DNA from: Phalacrocorax aristotelis
Lineage: Eukaryota > Chordata > Aves > Suliformes > Phalacrocoracidae
DNA length: 64,000 nt
NCBI RefSeq assembly: GCF_949628215.1
Contig: NW_027441206.1
Span: forward strand, 1-64,000
Direction: 5' to 3'
The notes beneath the pieces were generated by a model. The model did not search any database. It saw only the letters and a list, made by a program, of their open reading frames with translations, and had not been told where the DNA came from. Numbering within the stretch: position 1 is the first letter of the stretch; every line of letters starts with the position of its first letter. Shown piece by piece: positions 8,303 to 20,550 of the stretch. The position numbers and the translations under genes were made by a program.

Positions 8303-9983
8303 CCTGTTCCTGTTGTTCAGTTTCTTCTTTTTTGGCTTTGTGTGATTCTCTCTGTGATTCTGTTTTTCTCTGCCTCGCTTTTCCCAGCTCCCCGTCCCTC
8401 ACTTGGAATGCCCGTTGTCCTTCACCAGCTCACTCTCCCTTGGTTGCCATCCCCGTTTCTGAATTCTTCCTGCTTTGCCACGTAGCCCGTGACTTTTTTC
8501 TTAATCTCTCTCTGTCTGCCTCAACGCTCCCCCCGCGCTTTTTCATTCGTCTGCTCTGCTCTGCACCCTGCTACTGTTCTTGCCTTTCTGAGTTCTTCTC
8601 TGTCGAGCTCCCTTTCCCTATTTGTGGATTCCTGTTCTTCCTGCAGCCACCGCTGTTCCCTGTGACCTCCGTCTCTCTCTGTCCAGCTCCCTGTCCCTAG
8701 GTTTTAATCCCTGCCTCTGCCCGCTGTAGCCCGTCTAGGTTTTTCTCTCGGCCTCTCTCTCTGTCCGGCTCCCTCTCTCTGTGTTCTAATTCCACGTTCT
8801 CTGTCACGTAGACCCGTGCTATTTGTTTGTCCTCATCTCTCTCTGTCCAGCTCCTTGCTGCGATGTTTTATTTCTTCCCTCTCTGTCTGTCTTTGTAGCC
8901 CGTTGCCGTTGTTGTTTTTTTTTTTTTTTTTCCCACTTGTTTCTTCATGTGTCTCTGTCTGCCTCCCAGTGCCTGATCTTTAATTCCTCCTTCCCTGTAG
9001 GCCGCTGTTCCTTTTTTCCATTCTACGTTGTGTTCTCTTTGGTCTGCTGTTCTTATTCATCGGTTCCCTCCTCGCTGCCCTGTGGCTTGTCCCCATTTAT
9101 TGTTGCCTCTCTCTCCCTCTCTCTGGCTTCTTGCCCCTGTTTTTAAAATTCCTCCCTCTCTTCTCTCTTCCCTGTTGGCCGCGTGATCTTCAGCCTTTCT
9201 CCACCTCTTTCTGCCCAGCTCTCTGCGTCTATTCATTAATTCTTCCCTCTCTGCCCTGTAGCCTGTAGCTTCTGTCCTTTCTCCATCTTGCTGTCTCTGG
9301 CTTCCCCGTGACCCTCTTTTAGAATTGTTTCTCTCTTCTCTCTGTACGCATTGCGATTCCTTTTGCTCTCCATCTCCCTTTGTTTTGGTGTTTTTTTTGT
9401 TGTTTTTCTGGCTCCCTGTCCCTAATTGTTAATTCTCTGCCTTCTCATGCTCTGTACCACGTAGCCCCATGGTTTGTTTTGTGGTGTTCCCTCCCCGGCC
9501 CCTTCCCTCCGTCGTTGGCCGTCTCGGCTCCCTGTCCCCGTGGCTTCATTCTTCCCTTTCTGCCCTGTTCTTGTCGCTTATCTTGTCTGTCTCCATCTCG
9601 CTCGGTCCAGCTTCCTGCCCCTGTTCTTCTTTCCTCCCTCGCTGTCGTGCTGCCTGCCCCAGGTTCTTTGTGCGTCTCCAGCCTGCTCCTCATCCTTCTT
9701 TGTTGGTCTGTGTCCTGCTCTTCCCCTCTCTCTGCTGCTTTTATCTCCACCTCCGTCAGGCTCCCTGTCCTCCTCTGGCCGTCCTGTTCCCTGCCTCGTG
9801 CCTTCTCACTACACGCACACACGCCCCCCCCCGCCCCCGTCCAGCCGGATGCTGCTCTTCTCTCCTCCTACTGTCCTGTGCCCTGCTCGTCACCTTTGGT
9901 GGCCTCCCCCTCTGCCCAGCAGCCCGTCGCTCCAGGAGCCAGGCGACGGACGGTCCGTTCCCTGCCAAACCGGGACAAGCGCG

Positions 9984-10284
9984 TGCCGTGGCTTAGCCTC
10001 AGCTGGCAACTCTGCACCAGGGAGCTGCTTGCTCGCTCCACCCTCAGTGGGCTGGGGGAGAGAGCTGGAAGGGTAAAAGTGAGAAAAATCATGGGTTGAG
10101 ATCAAGACGGTTTAATAGGTAAAGCAAAAGCTGTGCGTGGAAGCAAAGCAAGGAATTAATTCGCTCCTCCTTTTCGGCGGGCAGGTGTTGAGCTGTTTCT
10201 GGGAAAGCAGGGCTCTGTCATGTGTAACGGTTAGTTAGGAAGAGAAATGCCGTAGCCCCCAAGGACTCCCCCTTCTTCCCACAG
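9984..10284 (-). mobile_element. LTR2, truncated to its 3' half, unit 2
   Basis: Only the R-U5 side of LTR2, including the ATTAAA signal, remains (301 bp). It ends at the CTTCTTCCCACAG point and is followed by TTGGAACCCGCAG. The U3 promoter half and the whole CpG block are deleted. All short units share this breakpoint, so it arose once before they multiplied. Confidence 0.8.
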
Positions 10285-10392
10285 TTGGAACCCGCAGTTC
10301 GGTACGGGCGTGTAGTGCACGAGCGAGCTAGGCTACGTGCCTAGGAAGCCTCATCTCGTAAGAGCTGTAAGACACCCCCGTGTTCTCTTCAG

Positions 10393-10502
10393 GTGGAGGT
10401 CGGCCTAGAGTCTGGAGCTGCAGAAGAGGCAGGGAGGAGAGGAGGGGAAAGAAGCATGTGAACGGCTAAATTGTGCCAGCAGCGCTGAGAGCGAGAGTCG
10501 CG
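10393..10502 (+). ncRNA. 110-bp array exon, unit 3 copy
   Basis: Splice signals are identical to the unit 2 copy. The spacing to the next copy is 3,059 bp. Confidence 0.5.
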
Positions 10503-10838
10503 GTGAGTCCTGGGCCAGTGGGGCCCCGTTGCCTCTCTTGTACGTCCTGGGCCCTCCCTGTCTCTCCCCCGGCCCCCTCTCTTTCCTTACCTGCTGCAAA
10601 ATTATTTTTTTTTTGCGCCCCCCCCGCACCTTCTTTCTCCGTCTCGCTCTGAGTGGCTCCCTGCCTCCCCGTCTTTTCAGTCCTCCCTCTCTCTGTCCTG
10701 TAGCCTGTGGCTACTTGTTCTTTCTCCGCCTCTCTCTGCCTGGCTCTGGCTCCGTTTTTATTTTTTTACTCCTCCTGCTCTGTCCTGTAGCCTGTCGGTA
10801 TTTTTGTCTTTCTCTGGCTCTCTCGGTCTGACTCCCTG

Positions 10839-11366
10839 TGTTACCGAAAAACGCGGTAAAATCGGAAACAACTCCTCAAGACCAATTTAGTATTAAAGAG
10901 CAGGCATTCTTTATTCACGGCGCCGGATGCACGGGGGATCGCTCCTCCTGGCGTGCGTACCTCACGCACCTTTCCCGTTCAATTTGTAGATCAAAATTTT
11001 ACGTATTCATACGTATTCATTATTGTCCTGTCTGCTGATCGGTACAAACTTGCTCGTTCCGTATGTAAATCGCTGCGCAGGCTCGGTGGTGGTCCGTGAG
11101 TCGGTGGTCGCGATCTCCCCCTGCCAGAATTGCCTTTTACCTTCTTGGCTGTTAATCTTGGCAGTCTTGGCTAGTTCTCTCAGTCCGCTCCACGAAACCG
11201 CGTTTTGTCGTCCTTTTCTGACAGAAGCACGTTGTCTGTTGTTCTGCTGACGTTAACGATCGCCTAGGGACTAAAATGCAGATCGACAGGTGCGCTGATT
11301 CGTACGCTCCATGTTCCCGTAATGGAACACCGTCTCTGGTTGGCTGATTTCATCGCTTTGGTTACA
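10839..11366 (-). mobile_element. Solo LTR1 (528-bp form), unit 3
   Basis: The ends and CCTG flanks match the longer form. Internally the U3 part differs: one segment after CAGGCTCGGT is missing and a TGTTAATCTTGGCAGTCT segment is present. This defines a second LTR1 allele found only in units 3-8 and in the second unit of macro-copy 2. Confidence 0.85.
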
Positions 11367-13042
11367 CCTGTTCCTGTTGTTCAGTTTCTTCTTTTTTGGC
11401 TTTGTGTGATTCTCTCTGATTCTGTTTTTCTCTGCCTCGCTTTTCCCAGCTCCCCGTCCCTCACTTGGAATGCCCGTTGTCCTTCACCAGCTCACTCTCC
11501 CTTGGTTGCCATCCCCGTTTCTGAATTCCTCCTGCTTTGCCACGTAGCCCGTGACTTTTTTCCTTAATCTCTCTCTGTCTGCCTCAACGCTCCCCCCGCG
11601 CTTTTTCATTCGTCTGCTCTGCTCTGCACCCTGCTACTGTTCTTGCCTTTCTGAGTTCTTCTCTGTCGAGCTCCCTTTCCCTATTTGTGGATTCCTGTTC
11701 TTCCTGCAGCCACCGCTGTTCCCTGTGACCTCCGTCTCTCTCTGTCCAGCTCCCTGTCCCTAGGTTTTAATCCCTGCCTCTGCCCGCTGTAGCCCGTCTA
11801 GGTTTTTCTCTCGGCCTCTCTCTCTGTCCGGCTCCCTCTCTCTGTGTTCTAATTCCACGTTCTCTGTCACGTAGACCCGTGCTATTTGTTTGTCCTCATC
11901 TCTCTCTGTCCAGCTCCTTGCTGCGATGTTTTATTTCTTCCCTCTCTGTCTGTCTTTGTAGCCCGTTGCCGTTGTTGGTTTTTTTTTTTTCCCCACTTGT
12001 TTCTTCATGTGTCTCTGTCTGCCTCCCAGTGCCTGATCTTTAATTCCTCCTTCCCTGTAGGCCGCTGTTCCTTTTTTCCATTCTACATTGTGTTCTCTTT
12101 GGTCTGCTGTTCTTATTCATCGATTCCCTCCTCGCTGCCCTGTGGCTTGTCCCCATTTATTGTTGCCTCTCTCTCCCTCTCTCTGGCTTCTTGCCCCTGT
12201 TTTTAAAATTCCTCCCTCTCTTCTCTCTTCCCTGTTGGCCGTGTGATCTTCAGCCTTTCTCCACCTCTTTCTGCCCAGCTCTCTGCGTCTATTCATTAAT
12301 TCTTCCCTCTCTGCCCTGTAGCCTGTAGCTTCTGTCCTTTCTCCATCTTGCTGTCTCTGGCTTCCCCGTGACCCTCTTTTAGAATTGTTTCTCTCTTCTC
12401 TCTGTACGCATTGCGATTCCTTTTGCTCTCCATCTCCCTTTGTTTTGGTGTTTTTTTTGTTGTTTTTCTGGCTCCCTGTCCCTAATTGTTAATTCTCTGC
12501 CTTCTCATGCTCTGTACCACGTAGCCCCATGGTTTGTTTTGTGGTGTTCCCTCCCCGGCCCCTTCCCTCCGTCGCTGGCCGTCTCGCCTCCCTGTCCCCG
12601 TGGCTTCATTCTTCCCTTTCTGCCCTGTTCTTGTCGCTTATCTTGTCTGTCTCCATCTCGCTCGGTCCAGCTTCCTGCCCCTATTCTTCTTTCCTCCCTC
12701 GCTGTCGTGCTGCCTGCCCCAGGTTCTTTGTGCGTCTCCAGCCTGCTCCTCATCCTTCTTTGTTGGTCTGTGTCCTGCTCTTCCCCTCTCTCTGCTGCTT
12801 TTATCTCCACCTCCGTCAGGCTCCCTGTCCTCCTCTGGCCGTCCTGTTCCCTGCCTCGTGCCTTCTCACTACACGCACACACGCCCCCCCCGCCCCCGTC
12901 CAGCCGGATGCTGCTCTTCTCTCCTCCTACTGTCCTGTGCCCTGCTCCTCACCTTTGGTGGCCTCCCCCTCTGCCCAGCAGCCCGTCGCTCCAGGAGCCA
13001 GGCGACGGACGGTCCGTTCCCTGCCAAACCGGGACAAGCGCG

Positions 13043-13343
13043 TGCCGTGGCTTAGCCTCAGCTGGCAACTCTGCACCAGGGAGCTGCTTGCTCGCTCCAC
13101 CCTCAGTGGGCTGGGGGAGAGAGCTGGAAGGGTAAAAGTGAGAAAAATCATGGGTTGAGATCAAGACGGTTTAATAGGTAAAGCAAAAGCTGTGCGTGGA
13201 AGCAAAGCAAGGAATTAATTCGCTCCTCCTTTTCGGCGGGCAGGTGTTGAGCTGTTTCTGGGAAAGCAGGGCTCTGTCATGTGTAACGGTTAGTTAGGAA
13301 GAGAAATGCCGTAGCCCCCAAGGACTCCCCCTTCTTCCCACAG
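13043..13343 (-). mobile_element. LTR2, truncated, unit 3
   Basis: A 301-bp R-U5 remnant with the same breakpoint as in unit 2. Confidence 0.8.
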
Positions 13344-13451
13344 TTGGAACCCGCAGTTCGGTACGGGCGTGTAGTGCACGAGCGAGCTAGGCTATGTGCC
13401 TAGGAAGCCTCATCTCGTAAGAGCTGTAAGACACCCCCGTGTTCTCTTCAG

Positions 13452-13561
13452 GTGGAGGTCGGCCTAGAGTCTGGAGCTGCAGAAGAGGCAGGGAGGAGAG
13501 GAGGGGAAAGAAGCATGTGAACGGCTAAATTGTGCCAGCAGCGCTGAGAGCGAGAGTCGCG
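13452..13561 (+). ncRNA. 110-bp array exon, unit 4 copy
   Basis: Acceptor and donor intact; 3,065 bp from the next copy. Confidence 0.5.
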
Positions 13562-13897
13562 GTGAGTCCTGGGCCAGTGGGGCCCCGTTGCCTCTCTTGT
13601 ACGTCCTGGGCCCTCCCTGTCTCTCCCCCGGCCCCCTCTCTTTCCTTACCTGCTGCAAAATTATTTTTTTTTTGCGCCCCCCCCGCACCTTCTTTCTCCG
13701 TCTCGCTCTGAGTGGCTCCCTGCCTCCCCGTCTTTTCAGTCCTCCCTCTCTCTGTCCTGTAGCCTGTGGCTACTTGTTCTTTCTCCGCCTCTCTCTGCCT
13801 GGCTCTGGCTCCGTTTTTATTTTTTTACTCCTCCTGCTCTGTCCTGTAGCCTGTCGGTATTTTTGTCTTTCTCTGGCTCTCTCGGTCTGACTCCCTG

Positions 13898-14425
13898 TGT
13901 TACCGAAAAACGCGGTAAAATCGGAAACAACTCCTCAAGACCAATTTAGTATTAAAGAGCAGGCATTCTTTATTCACGGCGCCGGATGCACGGGGGATCG
14001 CTCCTCCTGGCGTGCGTACCTCACGCACCTTTCCCGTTCAATTTGTAGATCAAAATTTTACGTATTCATACGTATTCATTATTGTCCTGTCTGCTGATCG
14101 GTACAAACTTGCTCGTTCCATATGTAAATCGCTGCGCAGGCTCGGTGGTGGTCCGTGAGTCGGTGGTCGCGATCTCCCCCTGCCAGAATTGCCTTTTACC
14201 TTCTTGGCTGTTAATCTTGGCAGTCTTGGCTAGTTCTCTCAGTCCGCTCCACGAAACCGCGTTTTGTCGTCCTTTTCTGACAGAAGCACGTTGTCTGTTG
14301 TTCTGCTGACGTTAACGATCGCCTAGGGACTAAAATGCAGATCGACAGGTGCGCTGATTCGTACGCTCCATGTTCCCGTAATGGAACACCGTCTCTGGTT
14401 GGCTGATTTCATCGCTTTGGTTACA
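13898..14425 (-). mobile_element. Solo LTR1 (528-bp form), unit 4
   Basis: The shared TGTTACC/GGTTACA ends and CCTG flanks are intact. It has a CATATGTAAATC variant, also seen in unit 6, that marks the even member of the dimer. Confidence 0.85.
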
Positions 14426-16107
14426 CCTGTTCCTGTTGTTCAGTTTCTTCTTTTTTGGCTTTGTGTGATTCTCTCTGTGATTCTGTTTTTCTCTGCCTCG
14501 CTTTTCCCAGCTCCCCGTCCCTCACTTGGAATGCCCGTTGTCCTTCACCAGCTCACTCTCCCTTGGTTGCCATCCCCGTTTCTGAATTCCTCCTGCTTTG
14601 CCACGTAGCCCGTGACTTTTTTCTTAATCTCTCTCTGTCTGCCTCAACGCTCCCCCCGCGCTTTTTCATTCGTCTGCTCTGCTCTGCACCCTGCTACTGT
14701 TCTTGCCTTTCTGAGTTCTTCTCTGTCGAGCTCCCTTTCCCTATTTGTGGATTCCTGTTCTTCCTGCAGCCACCGCTGTTCCCTGTGACCTCCGTCTCTC
14801 TCTGTCCAGCTCCCTGTCCCTAGGTTTTAATCCCTGCCTCTGCCCGCTGTAGCCCGTCTAGGTTTTTCTCTCGGCCTCTCTCTCTGTCCGGCTCCCTCTC
14901 TCTGTGTTCTAATTCCACGTTCTCTGTCACGTAGACCCGTGCTATTTGTTTGTCCTCATCTCTCTCTGTCCAGCTCCTTGCTGCGATGTTTTATTTCTTC
15001 CCTCTCTGTCTGTCTTTGTAGCCCGTTGCCGTTGTTGTTTTTTTTTTTTTTTTTTCCCACTTGTTTCTTCATGTGTCTCTGTCTGCCTCCCAGTGCCTGA
15101 TCTTTAATTCCTCCTTCCCTGTAGGCCGCTGTTCCTTTTTTCCATTCTACATTGTGTTCTCTTTGGTCTGCTGTTCTTATTCATCGGTTCCCTCCTCGCT
15201 GCCCTGTGGCTTGTCCCCATTTATTGTTGCCTCTCTCTCCCTCTCTCTGGCTTCTTGCCCCTGTTTTTAAAATTCCTCCCTCTCTTCTCTCTTCCCTGTT
15301 GGCCGTGTGATCTTCAGCCTTTCTCCACCTCTTTCTGCCCAGCTCTCTGCGTCTATTCATTAATTCTTCCCTCTCTGCCCTGTAGCCTGTAGCTTCTGTC
15401 CTTTCTCCATCTTGCTGTCTCTGGCTTCCCCGTGACCCTCTTTTAGAATTGTTTCTCTCTTCTCTCTGTACGCATTGCGATTCCTTTTGCTCTCCATCTC
15501 CCTTTGTTTTGGTGTTTTTTTTGTTGTTTTTCTGGCTCCCTGTCCCTAATTGTTAATTCTCTGCCTTCTCATGCTCTGTACCACGTAGCCCCATGGTTTG
15601 TTTTGTGGTGTTCCCTCCCCGGCCCCTTCCCTCCGTCGTTGGCCGTCTCGGCTCCCTGTCCCCGTGGCTTCATTCTTCCCTTTCTGCCCTGTTCTTGTCG
15701 CTTATCTTGTCTGTCTCCATCTCGCTCGGTCCAGCTTCCTGCCCCTGTTCTTCTTTCCTCCCTCGCTGTCGTGCTGCCTGCCCCAGGTTCTTTGTGCGTC
15801 TCCAGCCTGCTCCTCATCCTTCTTTGTTGGTCTGTGTCCTGCTCTTCCCCTCTCTCTGCTGCTTTTATCTCCACCTCCGTCAGGCTCCCTGTCCTCCTCT
15901 GGCCGTCCTGTTCCCTGCCTCGTGCCTTCTCACTACACGCACACACGCCCCCCCCCGCCCCCGTCCAGCCGGATGCTGCTCTTCTCTCCTCCTACTGTCC
16001 TGTGCCCTGCTCGTCACCTTTGGTGGCCTCCCCCTCTGCCCAGCAGCCCGTCGCTCCAGGAGCCAGGCGACGGACGGTCCGTTCCCTGCCAAACCGGGAC
16101 AAGCGCG

Positions 16108-16408
16108 TGCCGTGGCTTAGCCTCAGCTGGCAACTCTGCACCAGGGAGCTGCTTGCTCGCTCCACCCTCAGTGGGCTGGGGGAGAGAGCTGGAAGGGTAA
16201 AAGTGAGAAAAATCATGGGTTGAGATCAAGACGGTTTAATAGGTAAAGCAAAAGCTGTGCGTGGAAGCAAAGCAAGGAATTAATTCGCTCCTCCTTTTCG
16301 GCGGGCAGGTGTTGAGCTGTTTCTGGGAAAGCAGGGCTCTGTCATGTGTAACGGTTAGTTAGGAAGAGAAATGCCGTAGCCCCCAAGGACTCCCCCTTCT
16401 TCCCACAG
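16108..16408 (-). mobile_element. LTR2, truncated, unit 4
   Basis: A 301-bp remnant with the common short-unit breakpoint. Confidence 0.8.
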
Positions 16409-16516
16409 TTGGAACCCGCAGTTCGGTACGGGCGTGTAGTGCACGAGCGAGCTAGGCTACGTGCCTAGGAAGCCTCATCTCGTAAGAGCTGTAAGACACC
16501 CCCGTGTTCTCTTCAG

Positions 16517-16626
16517 GTGGAGGTCGGCCTAGAGTCTGGAGCTGCAGAAGAGGCAGGGAGGAGAGGAGGGGAAAGAAGCATGTGAACGGCTAAATTGTGC
16601 CAGCAGCGCTGAGAGCGAGAGTCGCG
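16517..16626 (+). ncRNA. 110-bp array exon, unit 5 copy
   Basis: Acceptor and donor intact. Confidence 0.5.
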
Positions 16627-16962
16627 GTGAGTCCTGGGCCAGTGGGGCCCCGTTGCCTCTCTTGTACGTCCTGGGCCCTCCCTGTCTCTCCCCCGGCCCC
16701 CTCTCTTTCCTTACCTGCTGCAAAATTATTTTTTTTTTGCGCCCTCCCCGCACCTTCTTTCTCCGTCTCGCTCTGAGTGGCTCCCTGCCTCCCCGTCTTT
16801 TCAGTCCTCCCTCTCTCTGTCCTGTAGCCTGTGGCTACTTGTTCTTTCTCCGCCTCTCTCTGCCTGGCTCTGGCTCCGTTTTTATTTTTTTACTCCTCCT
16901 GCTCTGTCCTGTAGCCTGTCGGTATTTTTGTCTTTCTCTGGCTCTCTCGGTCTGACTCCCTG

Positions 16963-17490
16963 TGTTACCGAAAAACGCGGTAAAATCGGAAACAACTCCT
17001 CAAGACCAATTTAGTATTAAAGAGCAGGCATTCTTTATTCACGGCGCCGGATGCACGGGGGATCGCTCCTCCTGGCGTGCGTACCTCACGCACCTTTCCC
17101 GTTCAATTTGTAGATCAAAATTTTACGTATTCATACGTATTCATTATTGTCCTGTCTGCTGATCGGTACAAACTTGCTCGTTCCGTATGTAAATCGCTGC
17201 GCAGGCTCGGTGGTGGTCCGTGAGTCGGTGGTCGCGATCTCCCCCTGCCAGAATTGCCTTTTACCTTCTTGGCTGTTAATCTTGGCAGTCTTGGCTAGTT
17301 CTCTCAGTCCGCTCCACGAAACCGCGTTTTGTCGTCCTTTTCTGACAGAAGCACGTTGTCTGTTGTTCTGCTGACGTTAACGATCGCCTAGGGACTAAAA
17401 TGCAGATCGACAGGTGCGCTGATTCGTACGCTCCATGTTCCCGTAATGGAACACCGTCTCTGGTTGGCTGATTTCATCGCTTTGGTTACA
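16963..17490 (-). mobile_element. Solo LTR1 (528-bp form), unit 5
   Basis: Ends and flanks conserved; matches the unit 3 allele. Confidence 0.85.
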
Positions 17491-19167
17491 CCTGTTCCTG
17501 TTGTTCAGTTTCTTCTTTTTTGGCTTTGTGTGATTCTCTCTGATTCTGTTTTTCTCTGCCTCGCTTTTCCCAGCTCCCCGTCCCTCACTTGGAATGCCCG
17601 TTGTCCTTCACCAGCTCACTCTCCCTTGGTTGCCATCCCCGTTTCTGAATTCCTCCTGCTTTGCCACGTAGCCCGTGACTTTTTTCCTTAATCTCTCTCT
17701 GTCTGCCTCAACGCTCCCCCCGCGCTTTTTCATTCGTCTGCTCTGCTCTGCACCCTGCTACTGTTCTTGCCTTTCTGAGTTCTTCTCTGTCGAGCTCCCT
17801 TTCCCTATTTGTGGATTCCTGTTCTTCCTGCAGCCACCGCTGTTCCCTGTGACCTCCGTCTCTCTCTGTCCAGCTCCCTGTCCCTAGGTTTTAATCCCTG
17901 CCTCTGCCCGCTGTAGCCCGTCTAGGTTTTTCTCTCGGCCTCTCTCTCTGTCCGGCTCCCTCTCTCTGTGTTCTAATTCCACGTTCTCTGTCACGTAGAC
18001 CCGTGCTATTTGTTTGTCCTCATCTCTCTCTGTCCAGCTCCTTGCTGCGATGTTTTATTTCTTCCCTCTCTGTCTGTCTTTGTAGCCCGTTGCCGTTGTT
18101 GGTTTTTTTTTTTTTCCCCACTTGTTTCTTCATGTGTCTCTGTCTGCCTCCCAGTGCCTGATCTTTAATTCCTCCTTCCCTGTAGGCCGCTGTTCCTTTT
18201 TTCCATTCTACATTGTGTTCTCTTTGGTCTGCTGTTCTTATTCATCGATTCCCTCCTCGCTGCCCTGTGGCTTGTCCCCATTTATTGTTGCCTCTCTCTC
18301 CCTCTCTCTGGCTTCTTGCCCCTGTTTTTAAAATTCCTCCCTCTCTTCTCTCTTCCCTGTTGGCCGTGTGATCTTCAGCCTTTCTCCACCTCTTTCTGCC
18401 CAGCTCTCTGCGTCTATTCATTAATTCTTCCCTCTCTGCCCTGTAGCCTGTAGCTTCTGTCCTTTCTCCATCTTGCTGTCTCTGGCTTCCCCGTGACCCT
18501 CTTTTAGAATTGTTTCTCTCTTCTCTCTGTACGCATTGCGATTCCTTTTGCTCTCCATCTCCCTTTGTTTTGGTGTTTTTTTTGTTGTTTTTCTGGCTCC
18601 CTGTCCCTAATTGTTAATTCTCTGCCTTCTCATGCTCTGTACCACGTAGCCCCATGGTTTGTTTTGTGGTGTTCCCTCCCCGGCCCCTTCCCTCCGTCGC
18701 TGGCCGTCTCGCCTCCCTGTCCCCGTGGCTTCATTCTTCCCTTTCTGCCCTGTTCTTGTCGCTTATCTTGTCTGTCTCCATCTCGCTCGGTCCAGCTTCC
18801 TGCCCCTATTCTTCTTTCCTCCCTCGCTGTCGTGCTGCCTGCCCCAGGTTCTTTGTGCGTCTCCAGCCTGCTCCTCATCCTTCTTTGTTGGTCTGTGTCC
18901 TGCTCTTCCCCTCTCTCTGCTGCTTTTATCTCCACCTCCGTCAGGCTCCCTGTCCTCCTCTGGCCGTCCTGTTCCCTGCCTCGTGCCTTCTCACTACACG
19001 CACACACGCCCCCCCCGCCCCCGTCCAGCCGGATGCTGCTCTTCTCTCCTCCTACTGTCCTGTGCCCTGCTCCTCACCTTTGGTGGCCTCCCCCTCTGCC
19101 CAGCAGCCCGTCGCTCCAGGAGCCAGGCGACGGACGGTCCGTTCCCTGCCAAACCGGGACAAGCGCG

Positions 19168-19468
19168 TGCCGTGGCTTAGCCTCAGCTGGCAACTCTGCA
19201 CCAGGGAGCTGCTTGCTCGCTCCACCCTCAGTGGGCTGGGGGAGAGAGCTGGAAGGGTAAAAGTGAGAAAAATCATGGGTTGAGATCAAGACGGTTTAAT
19301 AGGTAAAGCAAAAGCTGTGCGTGGAAGCAAAGCAAGGAATTAATTCGCTCCTCCTTTTCGGCGGGCAGGTGTTGAGCTGTTTCTGGGAAAGCAGGGCTCT
19401 GTCATGTGTAACGGTTAGTTAGGAAGAGAAATGCCGTAGCCCCCAAGGACTCCCCCTTCTTCCCACAG
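19168..19468 (-). mobile_element. LTR2, truncated, unit 5
   Basis: A 301-bp remnant with the common breakpoint. Confidence 0.8.
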
Positions 19469-19576
19469 TTGGAACCCGCAGTTCGGTACGGGCGTGTAGT
19501 GCACGAGCGAGCTAGGCTATGTGCCTAGGAAGCCTCATCTCGTAAGAGCTGTAAGACACCCCCGTGTTCTCTTCAG

Positions 19577-19686
19577 GTGGAGGTCGGCCTAGAGTCTGGA
19601 GCTGCAGAAGAGGCAGGGAGGAGAGGAGGGGAAAGAAGCATGTGAACGGCTAAATTGTGCCAGCAGCGCTGAGAGCGAGAGTCGCG
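19577..19686 (+). ncRNA. 110-bp array exon, unit 6 copy
   Basis: Acceptor and donor intact. Confidence 0.5.
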
Positions 19687-20022
19687 GTGAGTCCTGGGCC
19701 AGTGGGGCCCCGTTGCCTCTCTTGCACGTCCTGGGCCCTCCCTGTCTCTCCCCCGGCCCCCTCTCTTTCCTTACCTGCTGCAAAATTATTTTTTTTTTGC
19801 GCCCCCCCCGCACCTTCTTTCTCCGTCTCGCTCTGAGTGGCTCCCTGCCTCCCCGTCTTTTCAGTCCTCCCTCTCTCTGTCCTGTAGCCTGTGGCTACTT
19901 GTTCTTTCTCCGCCTCTCTCTGCCTGGCTCTGGCTCCGTTTTTATTTTTTTACTCCTCCTGCTCTGTCCTGTAGCCTGTCGGTATTTTTGTCTTTCTCTG
20001 GCTCTCTCGGTCTGACTCCCTG

Positions 20023-20550
20023 TGTTACCGAAAAACGCGGTAAAATCGGAAACAACTCCTCAAGACCAATTTAGTATTAAAGAGCAGGCATTCTTTATTC
20101 ACGGCGCCGGATGCACGGGGGATCGCTCCTCCTGGCGTGCGTACCTCACGCACCTTTCCCGTTCAATTTGTAGATCAAAATTTTACGTATTCATACGTAT
20201 TCATTATTGTCCTGTCTGCTGATCGGTACAAACTTGCTCGTTCCATATGTAAATCGCTGCGCAGGCTCGGTGGTGGTCCGTGAGTCGGTGGTCGCGATCT
20301 CCCCCTGCCAGAATTGCCTTTTACCTTCTTGGCTGTTAATCTTGGCAGTCTTGGCTAGTTCTCTCAGTCCGCTCCACGAAACCGCGTTTTGTCGTCCTTT
20401 TCTGACAGAAGCACGTTGTCTGTTGTTCTGCTGACGTTAACGATCGCCTAGGGACTAAAATGCAGATCGACAGGTGCGCTGATTCGTACGCTCCATGTTC
20501 CCGTAATGGAACACCGTCTCTGGTTGGCTGATTTCATCGCTTTGGTTACA
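20023..20550 (-). mobile_element. Solo LTR1 (528-bp form), unit 6
   Basis: Ends and flanks conserved; shares the unit 4 variant. Confidence 0.85.

Larger units (their letters stand above)
7221..10316. repeat. Array unit 2 (short form, 3.10 kb)
   Basis: It carries the 110-bp exon (7297-7406), the 557-bp form of LTR1 and an A-type 3' minisatellite. It ends in a truncated LTR2 that joins directly to the next unit, so the CpG block is absent. It is a hybrid: the front resembles unit 1 and the rear resembles units 4 and 7. The first unit of the second macro-copy has the same length, 3,096 bp. Confidence 0.9.
10317..13375. repeat. Array unit 3 (short form, 3.06 kb)
   Basis: It contains the 110-bp exon at 10393-10502, the 528-bp form of LTR1, and B-type rear minisatellite sequence. 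It pairs with unit 5: both share a GCTACGTGCC start and a 2-bp deletion (CTCTCTGATTCTG) just after LTR1. Confidence 0.9.
13376..16440. repeat. Array unit 4 (short form, 3.07 kb)
   Basis: It holds the 110-bp exon at 13452-13561. It has a GCTATGTGCC start, the longer CTCTGTGATTCTG form after LTR1 and an A-type rear. With unit 3 it forms a 6.12-kb dimer that is repeated by units 5-6. Confidence 0.9.
16441..19500. repeat. Array unit 5 (short form, 3.06 kb)
   Basis: It is almost identical to unit 3, 6,124 bp upstream, including the 2-bp deletion after LTR1 and the B-type rear. A private C-to-T change in the C run near 16745 separates them. The 110-bp exon is at 16517-16626. Confidence 0.9.
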
